Part shown: positions 23,379 to 32,749 of the stretch, in pieces
Numbering within the stretch: position 1 is the first letter of the stretch
How the letters are laid out: every line of letters begins with the position of its first letter
Origin: Roseicella sp. DB1501
GTDB lineage: Bacteria; Pseudomonadota; Alphaproteobacteria; Acetobacterales; Acetobacteraceae
DNA: 64,000 bases
Assembly (NCBI RefSeq): GCF_013112485.1
Contig: NZ_JABFHG010000013.1
Span: 1 to 64,000 of the forward strand
Direction: 5' to 3'
Position numbers and translations under genes: made by a program
The notes under the pieces: generated by a model
The model's input: the letters and a program-made list of their open reading frames with translations, nothing else
The model's database searches: none
What the model was told of the DNA's origin: nothing

Positions 23379-25639
23379 GGGCGGAGCACCGTCACATGCG
23401 GAAACTCGGCCGCGACCGTCGCCGGGCGCAGCGGCAGGCGGATGCCCTGCCGGCCGCGCCAGAGCGGCAGCTGGTCGGCGAAGGCGGCGCTGCCGAGCCA
23501 GCCATCCTGGCCGCCGAACAGGGTGAACCAATTGGCGTCCGGATCGGCCAGGTCGGAGACCTGCCGCGCCATGGCGCCGAAGCTCACCTCGTGCCGCCCG
23601 GTGACGAGGCCATGGCCGGTCTTCATCACCGTTTCGCGCGAGCCGCCGACCGGCCAGTCGCCGAGCACGAAGGCGCGGCCGAGAAGGGGCAGGTTCACCA
23701 GCCAATGCGCCGCCCGCAGCCGGTGCACGCTGCCCCAGTCGCGGTGCCGCGCGGCGAGCGGCGCCGCGCCCGCGACGGCCGCGCGCAGCACCGCCTCGCG
23801 CCGCGCCGCGGGCAGGGCGTCGAGGTCGCGCAGCAGGAAGGTGGTGAGGAAGTTCCAACTCGTCTCCGGCCCCCGTCCGCCCGCCTCGGGCTGCAGCGCC
23901 GGCACCAGCTGGCCGAGCAGCAGCTCGAAGACCAGCGCCGCCCGGCTGCCGGCGGCATAGTCGCCATCCCAACCGCGGAGCGGCGCCAGCAGGCCGGGCT
24001 CCGGCGCGCCGCCCGGCAGCGCCTCCAGCCGCGCCAGCAGCCCCGCCGCCAGCACCGCCGCCTTGGGCGCCACGGTATCGGCCTGGATCGCCGCGAGATC
24101 GGCCGAGGTCAGCTTCGGCTTCGCCAATGCCAGGGCGCGCAGCCGCGCCACCCGGTCGCCATCGGAGAAGAAGATGCCGATCGGCGGCGGTTCCTTGGCC
24201 CAGAGCGCCGGATTCTCATTGGCCGAGGCGAGCACCCCCTCTGCCGGATCGGCGAGGCGGGGCAGGGTGGTGGCATCCTGCAAGCGGCCCCAGGGCGCGG
24301 TCGCGGCGGGGTCGCGCGCGTCGAGCACCGGATCCTCGGCCGGGAAGCCGGCGCGCGAGGGCAGCAAGGCCGCTGTCACCCGGCCGATATGCCCCTGCCG
24401 GTCGGCATAGAGCATGTTCTGCGGCGAGACCGCGAAGCCGGCGAAGCTCGCCGCGAATTCGGCGCCGCTGCGGGCGCGGGCGGCGCGCAGCAGGGCGGTG
24501 ATCTCATCCCCCGGCTCATGCCCGGCCCAGCGCAGCGCGATCGCCTCGCCGGGGCGCGAGGGCACCAGGCTCGCATCCGTCACCACCGGCCCCTGCGGCG
24601 AGAGCCGCGCCCGTCGCCGCGCCGCGAACCACAGGCGCTGCCGGATCGTGACCTCGCGCCCGGCGAAGGCCTCCGGCGGCAGCCGGCCGACATCGAAGAG
24701 GTCGGAGGAGGCGGCGCGCAGGTTGGTGCCGCCCCAGGCGAGATCCGGGTTGCGGCCGAGGCCGAGGATGGGCAGGCCGGGGATCATCATCCCGACCGCA
24801 TGGAAGGAGGGCGAGCGCATCCCGGCCAGCAGCCAGAGATTGGGCAGGGAGAGGCCGAGATGCGGATCGGCCGCCAGCATCGCCGCGCCCGAGGCGCTGC
24901 GGGCGGGCGCGATCGCCAGCGTGTTGCTGCCGCTGCGCGAGAGCCCCTGCAGCAGGGCGCCGAGCGCCGCCTCCGCCTCGCCCGCCGGGCGCGCGGTGCC
25001 GGCGCCGGCCTCGCGCAGCCGCTGCCAGTGGCGGGCGAAGCCGGGCTGGCCGCGCTCGGCGAGCAGAGAGAAATAGGAGAGCCAGTTGATGTCGGTGCCG
25101 GCGAGGCGGCCGATCGCCAGGATGTCGGCCGGGCTGTAGGGCTCGGGGCGCAGGCCGAGCAGCCCGTATTCCGGCGGCCGCGGTCCGTGCAGCGTGGCGT
25201 GGTTCAGCCCGGCGACGAAGCGGCTGACGAAGGCGCGCGTCTCGGGCGGCCAGCGGCGCTCGATCTCCGGCGCGGCGCCGCCGAAATCGAGGATGCGCAG
25301 CGCATGGTCGATCTCGGTGGCGAGCGGCCCGGCGATCTCGGCGAGGCGGCCGCGGCTGACCATGCGCAGCAGGGCGATCTGCGCCCCCCGCAGATGGCCG
25401 TGCACGAGGCCGAGGGCGAAGGCGAGATCGGCATCGCTCGACGCCTCGATCCAGGGAACGAGATGCGGGTTCCAGCGGATGGTGACCGGCTGCTCCAGCG
25501 GCAGGCCGGCCTGCGGCAGCGCGGCGATCCGCTCGGCGACGCTGCGCTCGCGCGGCAGCAGCGCGGCGCAGCCGGGCAGCATGGCAAGCATCGCCAGCAC
25601 CAGGCCCGTGCCGCGGCGACTTCGGTTGCGTCCCGCCAA
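23375..25639 (-). CDS. penicillin acylase-family Ntn amidohydrolase, probable lipoprotein
   Basis: About 754 aa from TTG 25639. The first 24 residues form a lipoprotein signal (RNRSRRGTGLVLAMLAMLPGC), so it is probably anchored on the periplasmic side. The alpha-chain region is ~30-230. Autocleavage would expose nucleophile S238 in RSGSNTLAIAP, and the following AMLAADPHLGLSLPNLW is the oxyanion/substrate segment of the family. Members hydrolyse side-chain amides of penicillins, acyl-homoserine lactones or other N-acyl compounds. Stop overlaps the GH3 start (GTGA). Start codon is uncertain; an internal GTG would weaken the signal. Confidence 0.88.
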   Translation of the reverse strand: MAGRNRSRRGTGLVLAMLAMLPGCAALLPRERSVAERIAALPQAGLPLEQPVTIRWNPHLVPWIEASSDADLAFALGLVHGHLRGAQIALLRMVSRGRLAEIAGPLATEIDHALRILDFGGAAPEIERRWPPETRAFVSRFVAGLNHATLHGPRPPEYGLLGLRPEPYSPADILAIGRLAGTDINWLSYFSLLAERGQPGFARHWQRLREAGAGTARPAGEAEAALGALLQGLSRSGSNTLAIAPARSASGAAMLAADPHLGLSLPNLWLLAGMRSPSFHAVGMMIPGLPILGLGRNPDLAWGGTNLRAASSDLFDVGRLPPEAFAGREVTIRQRLWFAARRRARLSPQGPVVTDASLVPSRPGEAIALRWAGHEPGDEITALLRAARARSGAEFAASFAGFAVSPQNMLYADRQGHIGRVTAALLPSRAGFPAEDPVLDARDPAATAPWGRLQDATTLPRLADPAEGVLASANENPALWAKEPPPIGIFFSDGDRVARLRALALAKPKLTSADLAAIQADTVAPKAAVLAAGLLARLEALPGGAPEPGLLAPLRGWDGDYAAGSRAALVFELLLGQLVPALQPEAGGRGPETSWNFLTTFLLRDLDALPAARREAVLRAAVAGAAPLAARHRDWGSVHRLRAAHWLVNLPLLGRAFVLGDWPVGGSRETVMKTGHGLVTGRHEVSFGAMARQVSDLADPDANWFTLFGGQDGWLGSAAFADQLPLWRGRQGIRLPLRPATVAAEFPHVTVLRP

Positions 25640-25792
25640 GCCAGCCCCCTCGTCCTGCCCGCCCGTGCCGCGGCTCAACGCCGATGCCGGCCTGCGGGTT
25701 GAGCCCGGAAGCGGCGGGGATGCGGCAGGTGAACCGGCCCCGGACGGCCGCGCGGGCGGCCGGCCCTTGAAACGCCTGCCAGAACCGTCGCT

Positions 25793-25895
25793 GCCCGTTG
25801 TCCTGCCGCGGCTTCGCCGCGGCAGGCTGTGACGCATGCAGGTTCAGGAGCGCCTCACAAGGCCCCCGCGGCGGCGCGCAGCGACGTCGTGGGGA
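25793..25895. repeat. dispersed ~100-bp repeat, copy 1
   Basis: Begins GCCCGTTG, contains the hairpin CCTGCCGCGGC-TTC-GCCGCGGCAGG as two stems (25802-25826), then GGCTGTGACGCA, and ends CAGCGACGTCGTGGGG. A second copy with roughly 85% visible identity is at 43908-44008. Both lie directly beyond the stop of a minus-strand gene (here the receiver gene). Confidence 0.75.
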
Positions 25896-25898
25896 GTT

Positions 25899-26276
25899 CT
25901 AGGCCAGGCCGGCCACCGAGCGCAGGGCATCGACCAGCGGCGCGATCTGGATCGGCTTGGTCAGCAGGCGGAGCGGCGCCGGCCCGGAGTGCAGGGCCGC
26001 GGGGCCGTCGGGCGGCGGGAAGCCGGTCATGACGACCACCGGCAGGTCGGGCCGTTCCGAGCGCAACCGGGCGATCAGCTCGCGGCCATCCATGCGCGGC
26101 ATGCGCAGGTCGGTCAGCAGCAGGTCGAAGGCGGCGCCGGCGGCGGCGAGCTCCAGCGCCGCCTGGCCGTCGGGCGCGGTGAGCACGGTGAAGCCCGCCT
26201 CCGACAGGCCCTCGGCCAGCACCTCGGCCGCCAGCACCTCGTCCTCGGCCATCAGGACCCGCAGCGATCCGCTCAT
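25899..26276 (-). CDS. single-domain response regulator (receiver)
   Basis: 125 aa from ATG 26276, overlapping the kinase stop as ATGA. CheY-like fold only: acidic pocket MAEDE, phospho-acceptor Asp in LLLTDLRMPRMDG, T in VVVMTGFPP and K in LLTKPIQ. No output domain. Translational coupling makes it the likely partner of the upstream kinase. Stand-alone receivers often act in phosphorelays or on protein targets; the output here is unknown. Confidence 0.92.
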   Translation of the reverse strand: MSGSLRVLMAEDEVLAAEVLAEGLSEAGFTVLTAPDGQAALELAAAGAAFDLLLTDLRMPRMDGRELIARLRSERPDLPVVVMTGFPPPDGPAALHSGPAPLRLLTKPIQIAPLVDALRSVAGLA

Positions 26277-27874
26277 GCCGCGGCGCTCGCCGTCGCCGCC
26301 TCTGGCTCGATCATGGGCAGGATGAGGCGGAAGACCGCGCCGGCTTCCGGCCGGCCCTCGGCCCAATTGGCCCAGGACAGCCGGCCGCCCATGCCGCGGA
26401 CGATGCCGACCGTCAGCGGCAGGCCGAGGCCGGTCCCCTGGCCGGGATCCTTCGTGGTGACGAAGGGATCGAGGATCTCCGCGGCGATGGCCGCCGGCAC
26501 GCCGCCGCCGGTGTCGCGCACCGCGATGGTGACGCTGCCCGGGGTGGCGCCGGCGGCGACCGAGACGGCGATCCGCGCCGGCGAGTCCGGCTCCTGCTGC
26601 CGCCGTTGCAGCACCGCGTCGCGGGCATTCTCGAGCAGGTGCAGCACCGCCTGCTCGAGCTGGGCGGGGCGCCCGCGCACCGGCGCCCCGGCATGCGGCT
26701 CGATCGCCATCTCGATGCCGTCGAGCGCCCAGGCGCGCCGCGCCACCTCGACCGCGGCATCGACCGCGGCGGCGGCGTCGAAGGCCTCGGCATCGGCCGG
26801 GGCGTCGCGGGCGAGGTCGCGCATGCGCTCGAGCAGCGTGCCGAGGCGACGGGTCTGGTCGAGCACGACCTCCATGGCGCGGCGCGGCCGGCTCATCCCC
26901 GGCTCGAGCAGGGCGCGGGCGCGGTCGGCCCAGAGGCCGATGATGTTCACCGGCTGGCTCATCTCATGCGCGACGCCGGCACACATGGCGCCGATGGTCG
27001 CGCGTCTGGCGGTCTCGACGAGATCGGTCTGCAGCCGGCGGAGTTCGGTGACCTCGCGCAGGCTGCCGAGCAGCCGGGCCTCGCCATCGGCGCCGGCATC
27101 GGCGGGCAGCGGCACGAGCACGGCATGGTAGTGGTGCAGGCGCAGCCCGTCGGGGCCCACGGTCGTGCCCTCCCAGTCTCGCGCGGCGCCGGTGGCGAGG
27201 CAGGCGGCGCATTGCGCCTGCAGCTCGGCCGCCGCCTCCGGGCTGAGCACCTGCTGCGGGCCGGCCCCCTCGATGCGACCGCGCTCGGTGCCGACGATGC
27301 GGCAGAAGGCCGGGTTCACGGTCTCGAAGACGGAGCCGGCCGGCGTGTCGCGCAGGACGAAGAGCGCGTCGTTGAGATGCTCGAAGATGCCGCCGAGCCG
27401 CGCCTCGCTGCGGCGGGCGCGCCGCTCCGCCTCGCGCCGCTCGCCGATCTCGCGCGTCAGTCGCCGGTTGGCCTCGGTGAGGTCGGCCAGCGAGGGCATG
27501 GCGCTCAGCCGGGGCAGCATGACCCAGAGCAGCACGGCGGTGAGGGCGGCGAGCGCCGCGGCCACGGCCTTGGCGAGGCCGGCCGCGCCATGGTCCGGGC
27601 TCCAGATGGTCCAGGCCGAGAGGAGGTGCGTCACGCCGCTGGCGAGGATGAGGAAGGCGAAGAGGCCGATCGCCCCCGTGGCGAAGAGGGTACGGCGCCG
27701 CCTGGCGAGAAGGGCGAGGGCGACGGGGATCGAGCAGAAGGCGATGCCGATGAGCAGGTCCGACGCCGCGTGCAGCCAGACGAGTTCCGGCCGCCAGAGC
27801 AGGCAAACCCCCTGCGGTGCCATGGCCTCGGTATCGAACAGCGCGGCGAGGCTCGGCATGCGCGGGAGATTCAC
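26273..27874 (-). CDS. sensor histidine kinase with ethylene-receptor-like membrane domain
   Basis: 533 aa. Three N-terminal membrane helices (~31-120) carry the ETR1-type pattern WLHAASDLLIGIAFCSIPVAL and LASGVTHLLSAWTIW. Relative to ETR1, Asp25 (D39) and His69 (H83) are kept, but Tyr32 is Phe (F46) and the copper ligand Cys65 is Ser (S79). Next a coiled coil, a PAS domain (~165-285), HisKA box GVAHEMSQPVNII, and HATPase boxes ENARDAV, DTGGGV and GTGLGLPL. Such domains also occur in bacterial phytochromes and other kinases. Ethylene binding is doubtful without the Cys. Coupled to the receiver gene. Confidence 0.9.
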   Translation of the reverse strand: MNLPRMPSLAALFDTEAMAPQGVCLLWRPELVWLHAASDLLIGIAFCSIPVALALLARRRRTLFATGAIGLFAFLILASGVTHLLSAWTIWSPDHGAAGLAKAVAAALAALTAVLLWVMLPRLSAMPSLADLTEANRRLTREIGERREAERRARRSEARLGGIFEHLNDALFVLRDTPAGSVFETVNPAFCRIVGTERGRIEGAGPQQVLSPEAAAELQAQCAACLATGAARDWEGTTVGPDGLRLHHYHAVLVPLPADAGADGEARLLGSLREVTELRRLQTDLVETARRATIGAMCAGVAHEMSQPVNIIGLWADRARALLEPGMSRPRRAMEVVLDQTRRLGTLLERMRDLARDAPADAEAFDAAAAVDAAVEVARRAWALDGIEMAIEPHAGAPVRGRPAQLEQAVLHLLENARDAVLQRRQQEPDSPARIAVSVAAGATPGSVTIAVRDTGGGVPAAIAAEILDPFVTTKDPGQGTGLGLPLTVGIVRGMGGRLSWANWAEGRPEAGAVFRLILPMIEPEAATASAAA

Positions 27875-28224
27875 CCAGAATGCAATGGACGGAAGGCGGG
27901 CGGATTAGCGACGCCTCAGGAATGTCTAATGCCGCATGCATCTCGCAGTTGCGAGGCCAAGAGCCTTTGGCCCACAAAAACGTGATAGCCGAACATATGA
28001 AGAATAATATAAAATCTTAGTGTAGTTAAGCGAGTTGCAACATGCCCAGGCCGAGCTAAATCGGCCTGGGACAGTCACTTAGAACGAGAGTGCGGCGACG
28101 CGGCATCTGATGGGCCAAGCGCTCGGCCAGCGCGTCGTCGCGGCCCACGATGCCGGCCTAGCCGGCGATACGAGGCCCCGGCTGCACCCATGGCGTGCAT
28201 GCCCCCGGATGCATTCCCTGAGCG
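27875..28224. other. 350-base spacer with AT-rich patch and hairpin
   Basis: Between the kinase start and the flavin reductase stop. 27975-28030 is strikingly AT-rich for this genome (AATAATATAAAATCTTAG) and probably includes the kinase promoter on the minus strand. CCCAGGCCGA (28045-28054) pairs perfectly with TCGGCCTGGG (28061-28070), a likely terminator for the flavin reductase. The remaining 28080-28224 has no supported gene. Confidence 0.55.
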
Positions 28225-28866
28225 CTATTCCGCGGCCTTCTTGCGCGCCTCCCACTCCGCGACCGTCAGCCGCGGCACCTCGAAGCGGTCGGCGGTGCGG
28301 GTATACCAGCCGCGGCCATGCATGCGGCCGATGAGGCCGAGCTTCGGCGTATCGACGTAGCATTTCACCGGATCGAGCACGCAGTCGTCCTGGATGTGCA
28401 CCGCCACGACGCGGCCGAGGACAATGGTGTGCCGCCCCGCCGGGACGAGCTGGAAGGTGACGCATTCCAGCGCCACCGGACTCTCGGCGATGCGCGGCGG
28501 CTTCACCCGGGCCGAGGCCGCCTTGGTCAGCCCGGCCTCCGCCAGCTCGTCCGTGCCCGGCGGGAAGTCGATCGCCGTCGCATTCATGCCGTGCACGGCG
28601 CTCTCCGGCACCAGGTTCACCACGAATTCCCCGGTCGCCCGGATATTGGCCGCGGTGTCCTTCAGCGCGCCCTCCGGCCGCGGCCCGGCGCCGAAGCCGA
28701 TCACCACCGGATCGTCCGAGAAGGCGTTGAAGAAGGAGTAGGGCGCGGCGTTGACGGTGCCGGCGGCGTCCTGGCTCACCACCCAGGCGATCGGCCGCGG
28801 CACGACCGAGGACACCACCAGCTTGTAGCGGTCCTGCGGGGCGAGCGTCTCGAAATCGAACAGCAT
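28225..28866 (-). CDS. flavin reductase-like FMN-binding protein
   Basis: 213 aa from ATG 28866. Split-barrel FMN-binding pattern: [41 protein letters not shown], then VVNLVPE and the C-terminal [14 protein letters not shown]. This belongs to the DIM6/NTAB flavin reductase group, which binds FMN and either supplies reduced flavin to a monooxygenase or acts directly. No monooxygenase gene is adjacent. It diverges from the chemotaxis receptor gene. Confidence 0.9.
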   Translation of the reverse strand: MLFDFETLAPQDRYKLVVSSVVPRPIAWVVSQDAAGTVNAAPYSFFNAFSDDPVVIGFGAGPRPEGALKDTAANIRATGEFVVNLVPESAVHGMNATAIDFPPGTDELAEAGLTKAASARVKPPRIAESPVALECVTFQLVPAGRHTIVLGRVVAVHIQDDCVLDPVKCYVDTPKLGLIGRMHGRGWYTRTADRFEVPRLTVAEWEARKKAAE

Positions 28867-29024
28867 GCGGCGGTCTCCTGGATCGTCCCGGGGAGGGTGG
28901 TGCGGCGGGCCAGCGCTGTCGAGGGTCCGCGCCGTGGGGGGGCGCATCGTCGGGGGGCGGCGCTTCCGCATGCTCGGGCATTCTTAACCCATGCCGGCGC
29001 AGGTTGGGGCGAGGAGGACCCCTG

Positions 29025-31313
29025 ATGCGTCTGTTCCGCAATCTTTCGGTCGGCCGAAAGCTGGCCGCGAGTGTCGCTCTCGCCATCCTCTTGCTCGGCG
29101 GGCTGGTCCTGATCGTCGAGCGGGAGCTCACCACGGCCCGTGACAGGCAGCGTGCCGAGCATGCGGCGATCGAGGCTGCGGCGGCCGCGCAATCCGCCGT
29201 TGTCCAGGTCGCGCGGGCCGCCGTCGCCGTGCGCGACGGCCAGCTCGCCGTCACCGCCGAGGCCGCGTCGCAGCACGGGGCGCGGATGGAGCGGGAGCTG
29301 GGCAAGGCCCGCGAGGACCTGGGGGCGGCCGGGACATTGTCGGACGATCCGGCCGTGGCCGAGCAGCTCGGCCTCGCCGCCCGGTACCTTGCCGATTACG
29401 CCGCCTCGGTGGCCGAGCAGCTCGCGCTCCGCGTCGAGCTGATCAATCAGCGCGACACCGCCTTCTTCCCGCGCTCGGCGGATTACGACCAGGCCTTCGA
29501 GGCGGTGGCGAGCATGGTCGATATCGACGTGCCGGAGGCGGAGCGCGAGGAGGCGCGGCAGCGGCTGCTCACCTTCCACCAGGCGGTCGGCGAGGTCCGC
29601 ATGGCCAGCCAGCGCTTCCTTGCCACCGGCGAGGAGACGCAGGCGCGCCGGGTGCGGCGGGCCGCGGCGCAGTTGCGGGTGCATGGCCGCGCCCTGACGG
29701 GCATCCAGGCGAAGGGGACCGGCGGCGGCGACCTGCAGCGCCTGGTCGGGATCGCCGATGCGATCGCCACGGCGGCGCTCGAGGTGGTGCGGCTCGAGGA
29801 GGCGCTGCAGACCGCCCGGGCCGAGCGCAGCATCCCGGCGCGCAAGGGGCTGGAGGCGGCGCTGGCCAAGACGAATGCGCTGCTCGGCCGCCATGCCGCC
29901 GCCATGACCGAGGCGAGCGCCAAGGCATCCGCGGCGGTGGCCTCGGCCGTCATCTGGATCGGCCTGACCGTGGCGCTCATGCTCGTCGCCTCGGGCTGGC
30001 TGACGGCGCGGGCGATCGGCCTGCCGCTGCGCCGCCTGGTGACGACGATCCGCGGCATCGCCGGCGGCGACGCGTCGGTCGAGGTGCCCGGGCGCGACCG
30101 CCGCGACGAGATCGGCACCATCGCCGTCGCGCTCGAGGAGCTGCGCGGCACCGTGCGCCAGGCCTTCGCGCAGCAGCAGATGCTCGAGCAGATGCCGGCC
30201 GGCATCATGCTGGCCGAGCCGGCCGGGGATTGCCGGGTGACATACATGAACCCCTCCTGCCGGTCCCTGCTGCCGGGCAGCAGCCTCGGCGAGAGCGCGG
30301 CGCGGCTGCATCCGGACCTTGCCGGGCTGGCGACGGTGCTCGCCGCGCCGGACCGGCTGCCGCACCGGCTGCGTCTCGGTCTTGGCGAGGAGACGGCCGA
30401 TCTCTCGGTGAGCGCGATCCGCGACGCGGCGGGGCAGACCACCGGAGCGATGCTGGTCTGGTCCGTGGTGACCGCCCAGGCGCGCCTCGCCGACAGCTTC
30501 GAGGTCGCGGTGGGCGGCGTGGTCGAGGCGGTGGCGGCGGCGGCCGGCCAGGTGCATGGCGCGGCCGAGGCGCTCTCCGGCGCCGCGGCGACCAGCGGCC
30601 GCGAGGCCGGGGCGGTCGCCGAGGAGAGCAACCGCGCCGGCTGCGACGTGCAGGCGGTGGCGACGGGGGCCGAGGAGCTGGCGGCGAGCGTCGCCGAGAT
30701 CACCCGCCAGGTCGCCGAGGGCGCGGCCGTCGCGCGGGCCGCGGCTGAGGCGGCGCGGGCGACCGACGGCACGGTGCAGGGCCTGGCGCAGGCGGCGCAG
30801 CGGATCGGCGACGTGGTGCGGCTGATCGGCGACATTGCGGGGCAGACGAACCTCCTGGCGCTGAACGCGACGATCGAGGCGGCGCGGGCCGGGGAGGCGG
30901 GGAAGGGCTTCGCGGTGGTGGCGAGCGAGGTGAAGACCCTGGCGAGCCAGACGGCGCGGGCGACGGAGGAGATCGCGGCGCAGATCGCCGCCATCCAGGG
31001 CGCGACCGGCGAGGCGGTCACGGCGCTGCGCGGCATCGGCGCGACGGTCGAGCGGATGAACGAGGTCACCAGCGCCATCGCGGCGGCGGTCGAGGAACAG
31101 GGCGCGGCGACGCGCGAGATCGCCCGCAGCGCGGCGCAGGTGGCCGACAGCACCGCCGCCGTTAATGGCCGGATCGGCGATGTGCGGCGGGCGGCGCAGG
31201 AGACGGGCGAGGCCTCGGCCGGGCTGCTCGCCGCCGCCAACGACCTCTCCGGCCATGCGACGACGCTCCGCAGCCGCGCCGGCGAGTTCCTGGCGCAGGT
31301 CCGCCAGGGATAG
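29025..31313 (+). CDS. methyl-accepting chemotaxis protein with HAMP and PAS-like segment
   Basis: 762 aa from ATG 29025 with GAGGAGGA upstream. TM1 ~12-32, a long helical periplasmic sensor (~33-302), TM2 ~303-330, a HAMP domain, a PAS-like segment (~385-490, around [13 protein letters not shown]), then the coiled-coil signalling domain. The hairpin tip [31 protein letters not shown] (~604-640), stated here in two overlapping parts [17 protein letters not shown] and [14 protein letters not shown], contacts CheA/CheW. No che genes are in the window. The ligand is unknown. A second receptor lies 2.6 kb away. Confidence 0.93.
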   Translation: MRLFRNLSVGRKLAASVALAILLLGGLVLIVERELTTARDRQRAEHAAIEAAAAAQSAVVQVARAAVAVRDGQLAVTAEAASQHGARMERELGKAREDLGAAGTLSDDPAVAEQLGLAARYLADYAASVAEQLALRVELINQRDTAFFPRSADYDQAFEAVASMVDIDVPEAEREEARQRLLTFHQAVGEVRMASQRFLATGEETQARRVRRAAAQLRVHGRALTGIQAKGTGGGDLQRLVGIADAIATAALEVVRLEEALQTARAERSIPARKGLEAALAKTNALLGRHAAAMTEASAKASAAVASAVIWIGLTVALMLVASGWLTARAIGLPLRRLVTTIRGIAGGDASVEVPGRDRRDEIGTIAVALEELRGTVRQAFAQQQMLEQMPAGIMLAEPAGDCRVTYMNPSCRSLLPGSSLGESAARLHPDLAGLATVLAAPDRLPHRLRLGLGEETADLSVSAIRDAAGQTTGAMLVWSVVTAQARLADSFEVAVGGVVEAVAAAAGQVHGAAEALSGAAATSGREAGAVAEESNRAGCDVQAVATGAEELAASVAEITRQVAEGAAVARAAAEAARATDGTVQGLAQAAQRIGDVVRLIGDIAGQTNLLALNATIEAARAGEAGKGFAVVASEVKTLASQTARATEEIAAQIAAIQGATGEAVTALRGIGATVERMNEVTSAIAAAVEEQGAATREIARSAAQVADSTAAVNGRIGDVRRAAQETGEASAGLLAAANDLSGHATTLRSRAGEFLAQVRQG

Positions 31314-31381
31314 CGCGCGGGGGGGTAGGCGGCGCGCGCCCGTCCGGCCTAGGCTCCGTCCCAATCATCAGGGGAACGGCC

Positions 31382-32257
31382 ATGGCCATACCGGAGAAGC
31401 AGGTTCCGGCGGTGCATCACCGATGGATCGGCGAGATCATCGTCAGCACGGTCAGCGACGGCTATCTCGACGGCTCCATGGCCGTGATCCAGAACATCGG
31501 TGAGGCGGAGGCGGCGCAGCTGCTGCGCGACGCCTTCCGCCCCGTCCCCCGGCGCACCGCGGTGAACTGCTTCCTGATCCGCAGCGGCGGGCGGGTGGCG
31601 CTGGTCGATACCGGCTGCGGCGGCCACATGGCGGCGACCGGCGGGAAGCTGTTCGAGAATCTCGCGGCCCTCGGCGTCGCGCCCGTCGATATCGATACGG
31701 TGCTGCTGACGCATATGCATCCCGATCACTCGAACGGGCTCGCCGATGCCGCCGGGAACCCCTTCTTCCCGCGGGCCGAGCTGGTGCTGCACCGGGACGA
31801 GCTCGCCTTCTGGCACGACGACGCGGCGATGGCACGGGCGGACGAGACCAGCCGGCAGCGCAATTTCCAGGCCGGCCGCAGCCAGGTCGCGCCCTATCGC
31901 GACCGTACCCGCACGCATGCCGGCGGCGAGGTCTTCCCCGGCGTCACCGCCATGCCCTTCCCCGGCCACACGCCGGGGCATAGTGGCTACATGATCGCCT
32001 CCGGCCGGGAGAGCCTGCTGATCTGGGGCGACATCATCCACGTGCCCGAGATCCAGATCCCCCGTCCGGAGGTGACGATGGCCTTCGACATCGATCCGGC
32101 GCAGGCGGCGGCGACGCGCCGGCGCGTCTTCGACATGGTGGCGCGCGACGGCCAGGCGGTGGCGGGGATGCACATGCACTTCCCGGGCTTCCTGCACCTC
32201 GTCCGGCACGGCGACGGCTATGCAATGATCAACGACGGCTGGTACCCCGCCATGTAG
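31382..32257 (+). CDS. MBL-fold metallo-hydrolase
   Basis: 291 aa. Metal motif LLTHMHPDHSNGL (HxHxDH), then GHTPGHSGYM and GDIIHVPEIQ provide the later His and Asp ligands. Starts with a paired-strand motif IIVSTVSDGYLDGSM shared with the second MBL protein at 54313-55275 (VTTVSDGFARRGT), so the two are paralogues of one subgroup; relatives include lactonases, which open lactones or hydrolyse similar esters. No signal peptide, unlike the paralogue, so cytoplasmic. The DUF35 and thiolase genes follow in the same direction. Confidence 0.9.
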   Translation: MAIPEKQVPAVHHRWIGEIIVSTVSDGYLDGSMAVIQNIGEAEAAQLLRDAFRPVPRRTAVNCFLIRSGGRVALVDTGCGGHMAATGGKLFENLAALGVAPVDIDTVLLTHMHPDHSNGLADAAGNPFFPRAELVLHRDELAFWHDDAAMARADETSRQRNFQAGRSQVAPYRDRTRTHAGGEVFPGVTAMPFPGHTPGHSGYMIASGRESLLIWGDIIHVPEIQIPRPEVTMAFDIDPAQAAATRRRVFDMVARDGQAVAGMHMHFPGFLHLVRHGDGYAMINDGWYPAM

Positions 32258-32332
32258 GCGGGCCGCCCCCCCTCGCCGTGGCGCGCCGGCCGTGGCAGGC
32301 TCCCCGCCGCCATAGCGAAGGAGGAGACGGGC

Positions 32333-32749
32333 ATGCTCGCACCCGGCCGGGCGAAACCGAAGCCCACGCCCGAGACCAAGCATTTCTGGGATGGCTGCAA
32401 GCAGGGCAAGCTGCTGCTGCAGCGCTGCGGCGATACGGGGAAGGCGTATTTCCCGCCGCGCCCCTTCAGCCCCTATACGGGCACGCGCAATGTCAGCGTC
32501 TTCGAGGCCTCGGGCCGGGCGACGCTGCATTCCTACGTCATCCACCACCGGCCCGTACCGGGCTTCACGCCGCCCTATGCCATCGCCGTCGTCGAGCTCG
32601 AGGAGGGGCCGCGCCTGATGACCAACATCGTCGATTGCGAGCAGACGCCCGAGGCGCTGCAACTCGACATGAAGCTGGAGGTCGCCTTCACCCCGATGGA
32701 CGAGGAGATCAGCCTGCCGCTCTTCCGTCCCGCCAAGGAGTCCCGCTGA
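32333..32749 (+). CDS. DUF35 OB-fold protein, acyl-CoA-associated, without full zinc ribbon
   Basis: 138 aa. The helix HFWDGCKQGKLLLQRC and the C-terminal OB-fold (ATLHSYVIHHRPVPGFTPPYAIAVVELEEGPRL) are typical of DUF35 proteins, which pair with thiolases or HMG-CoA synthases and channel acyl-CoA. Normally a CxxC...CxxC zinc ribbon sits between them; here only C22 and C32 remain, so zinc binding is probably lost. The stop TGA shares its A with the ATG of the thiolase gene, so the two are coupled and likely form a complex. Confidence 0.85.
   Translation: MLAPGRAKPKPTPETKHFWDGCKQGKLLLQRCGDTGKAYFPPRPFSPYTGTRNVSVFEASGRATLHSYVIHHRPVPGFTPPYAIAVVELEEGPRLMTNIVDCEQTPEALQLDMKLEVAFTPMDEEISLPLFRPAKESR

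Noticed and set aside
28079..28224. Possible gene remnant upstream of the AT-rich patch (minus strand, RDDALAERLAHQMPRR)
   Set aside because: Interrupted by a stop codon, no start, too short to assign.
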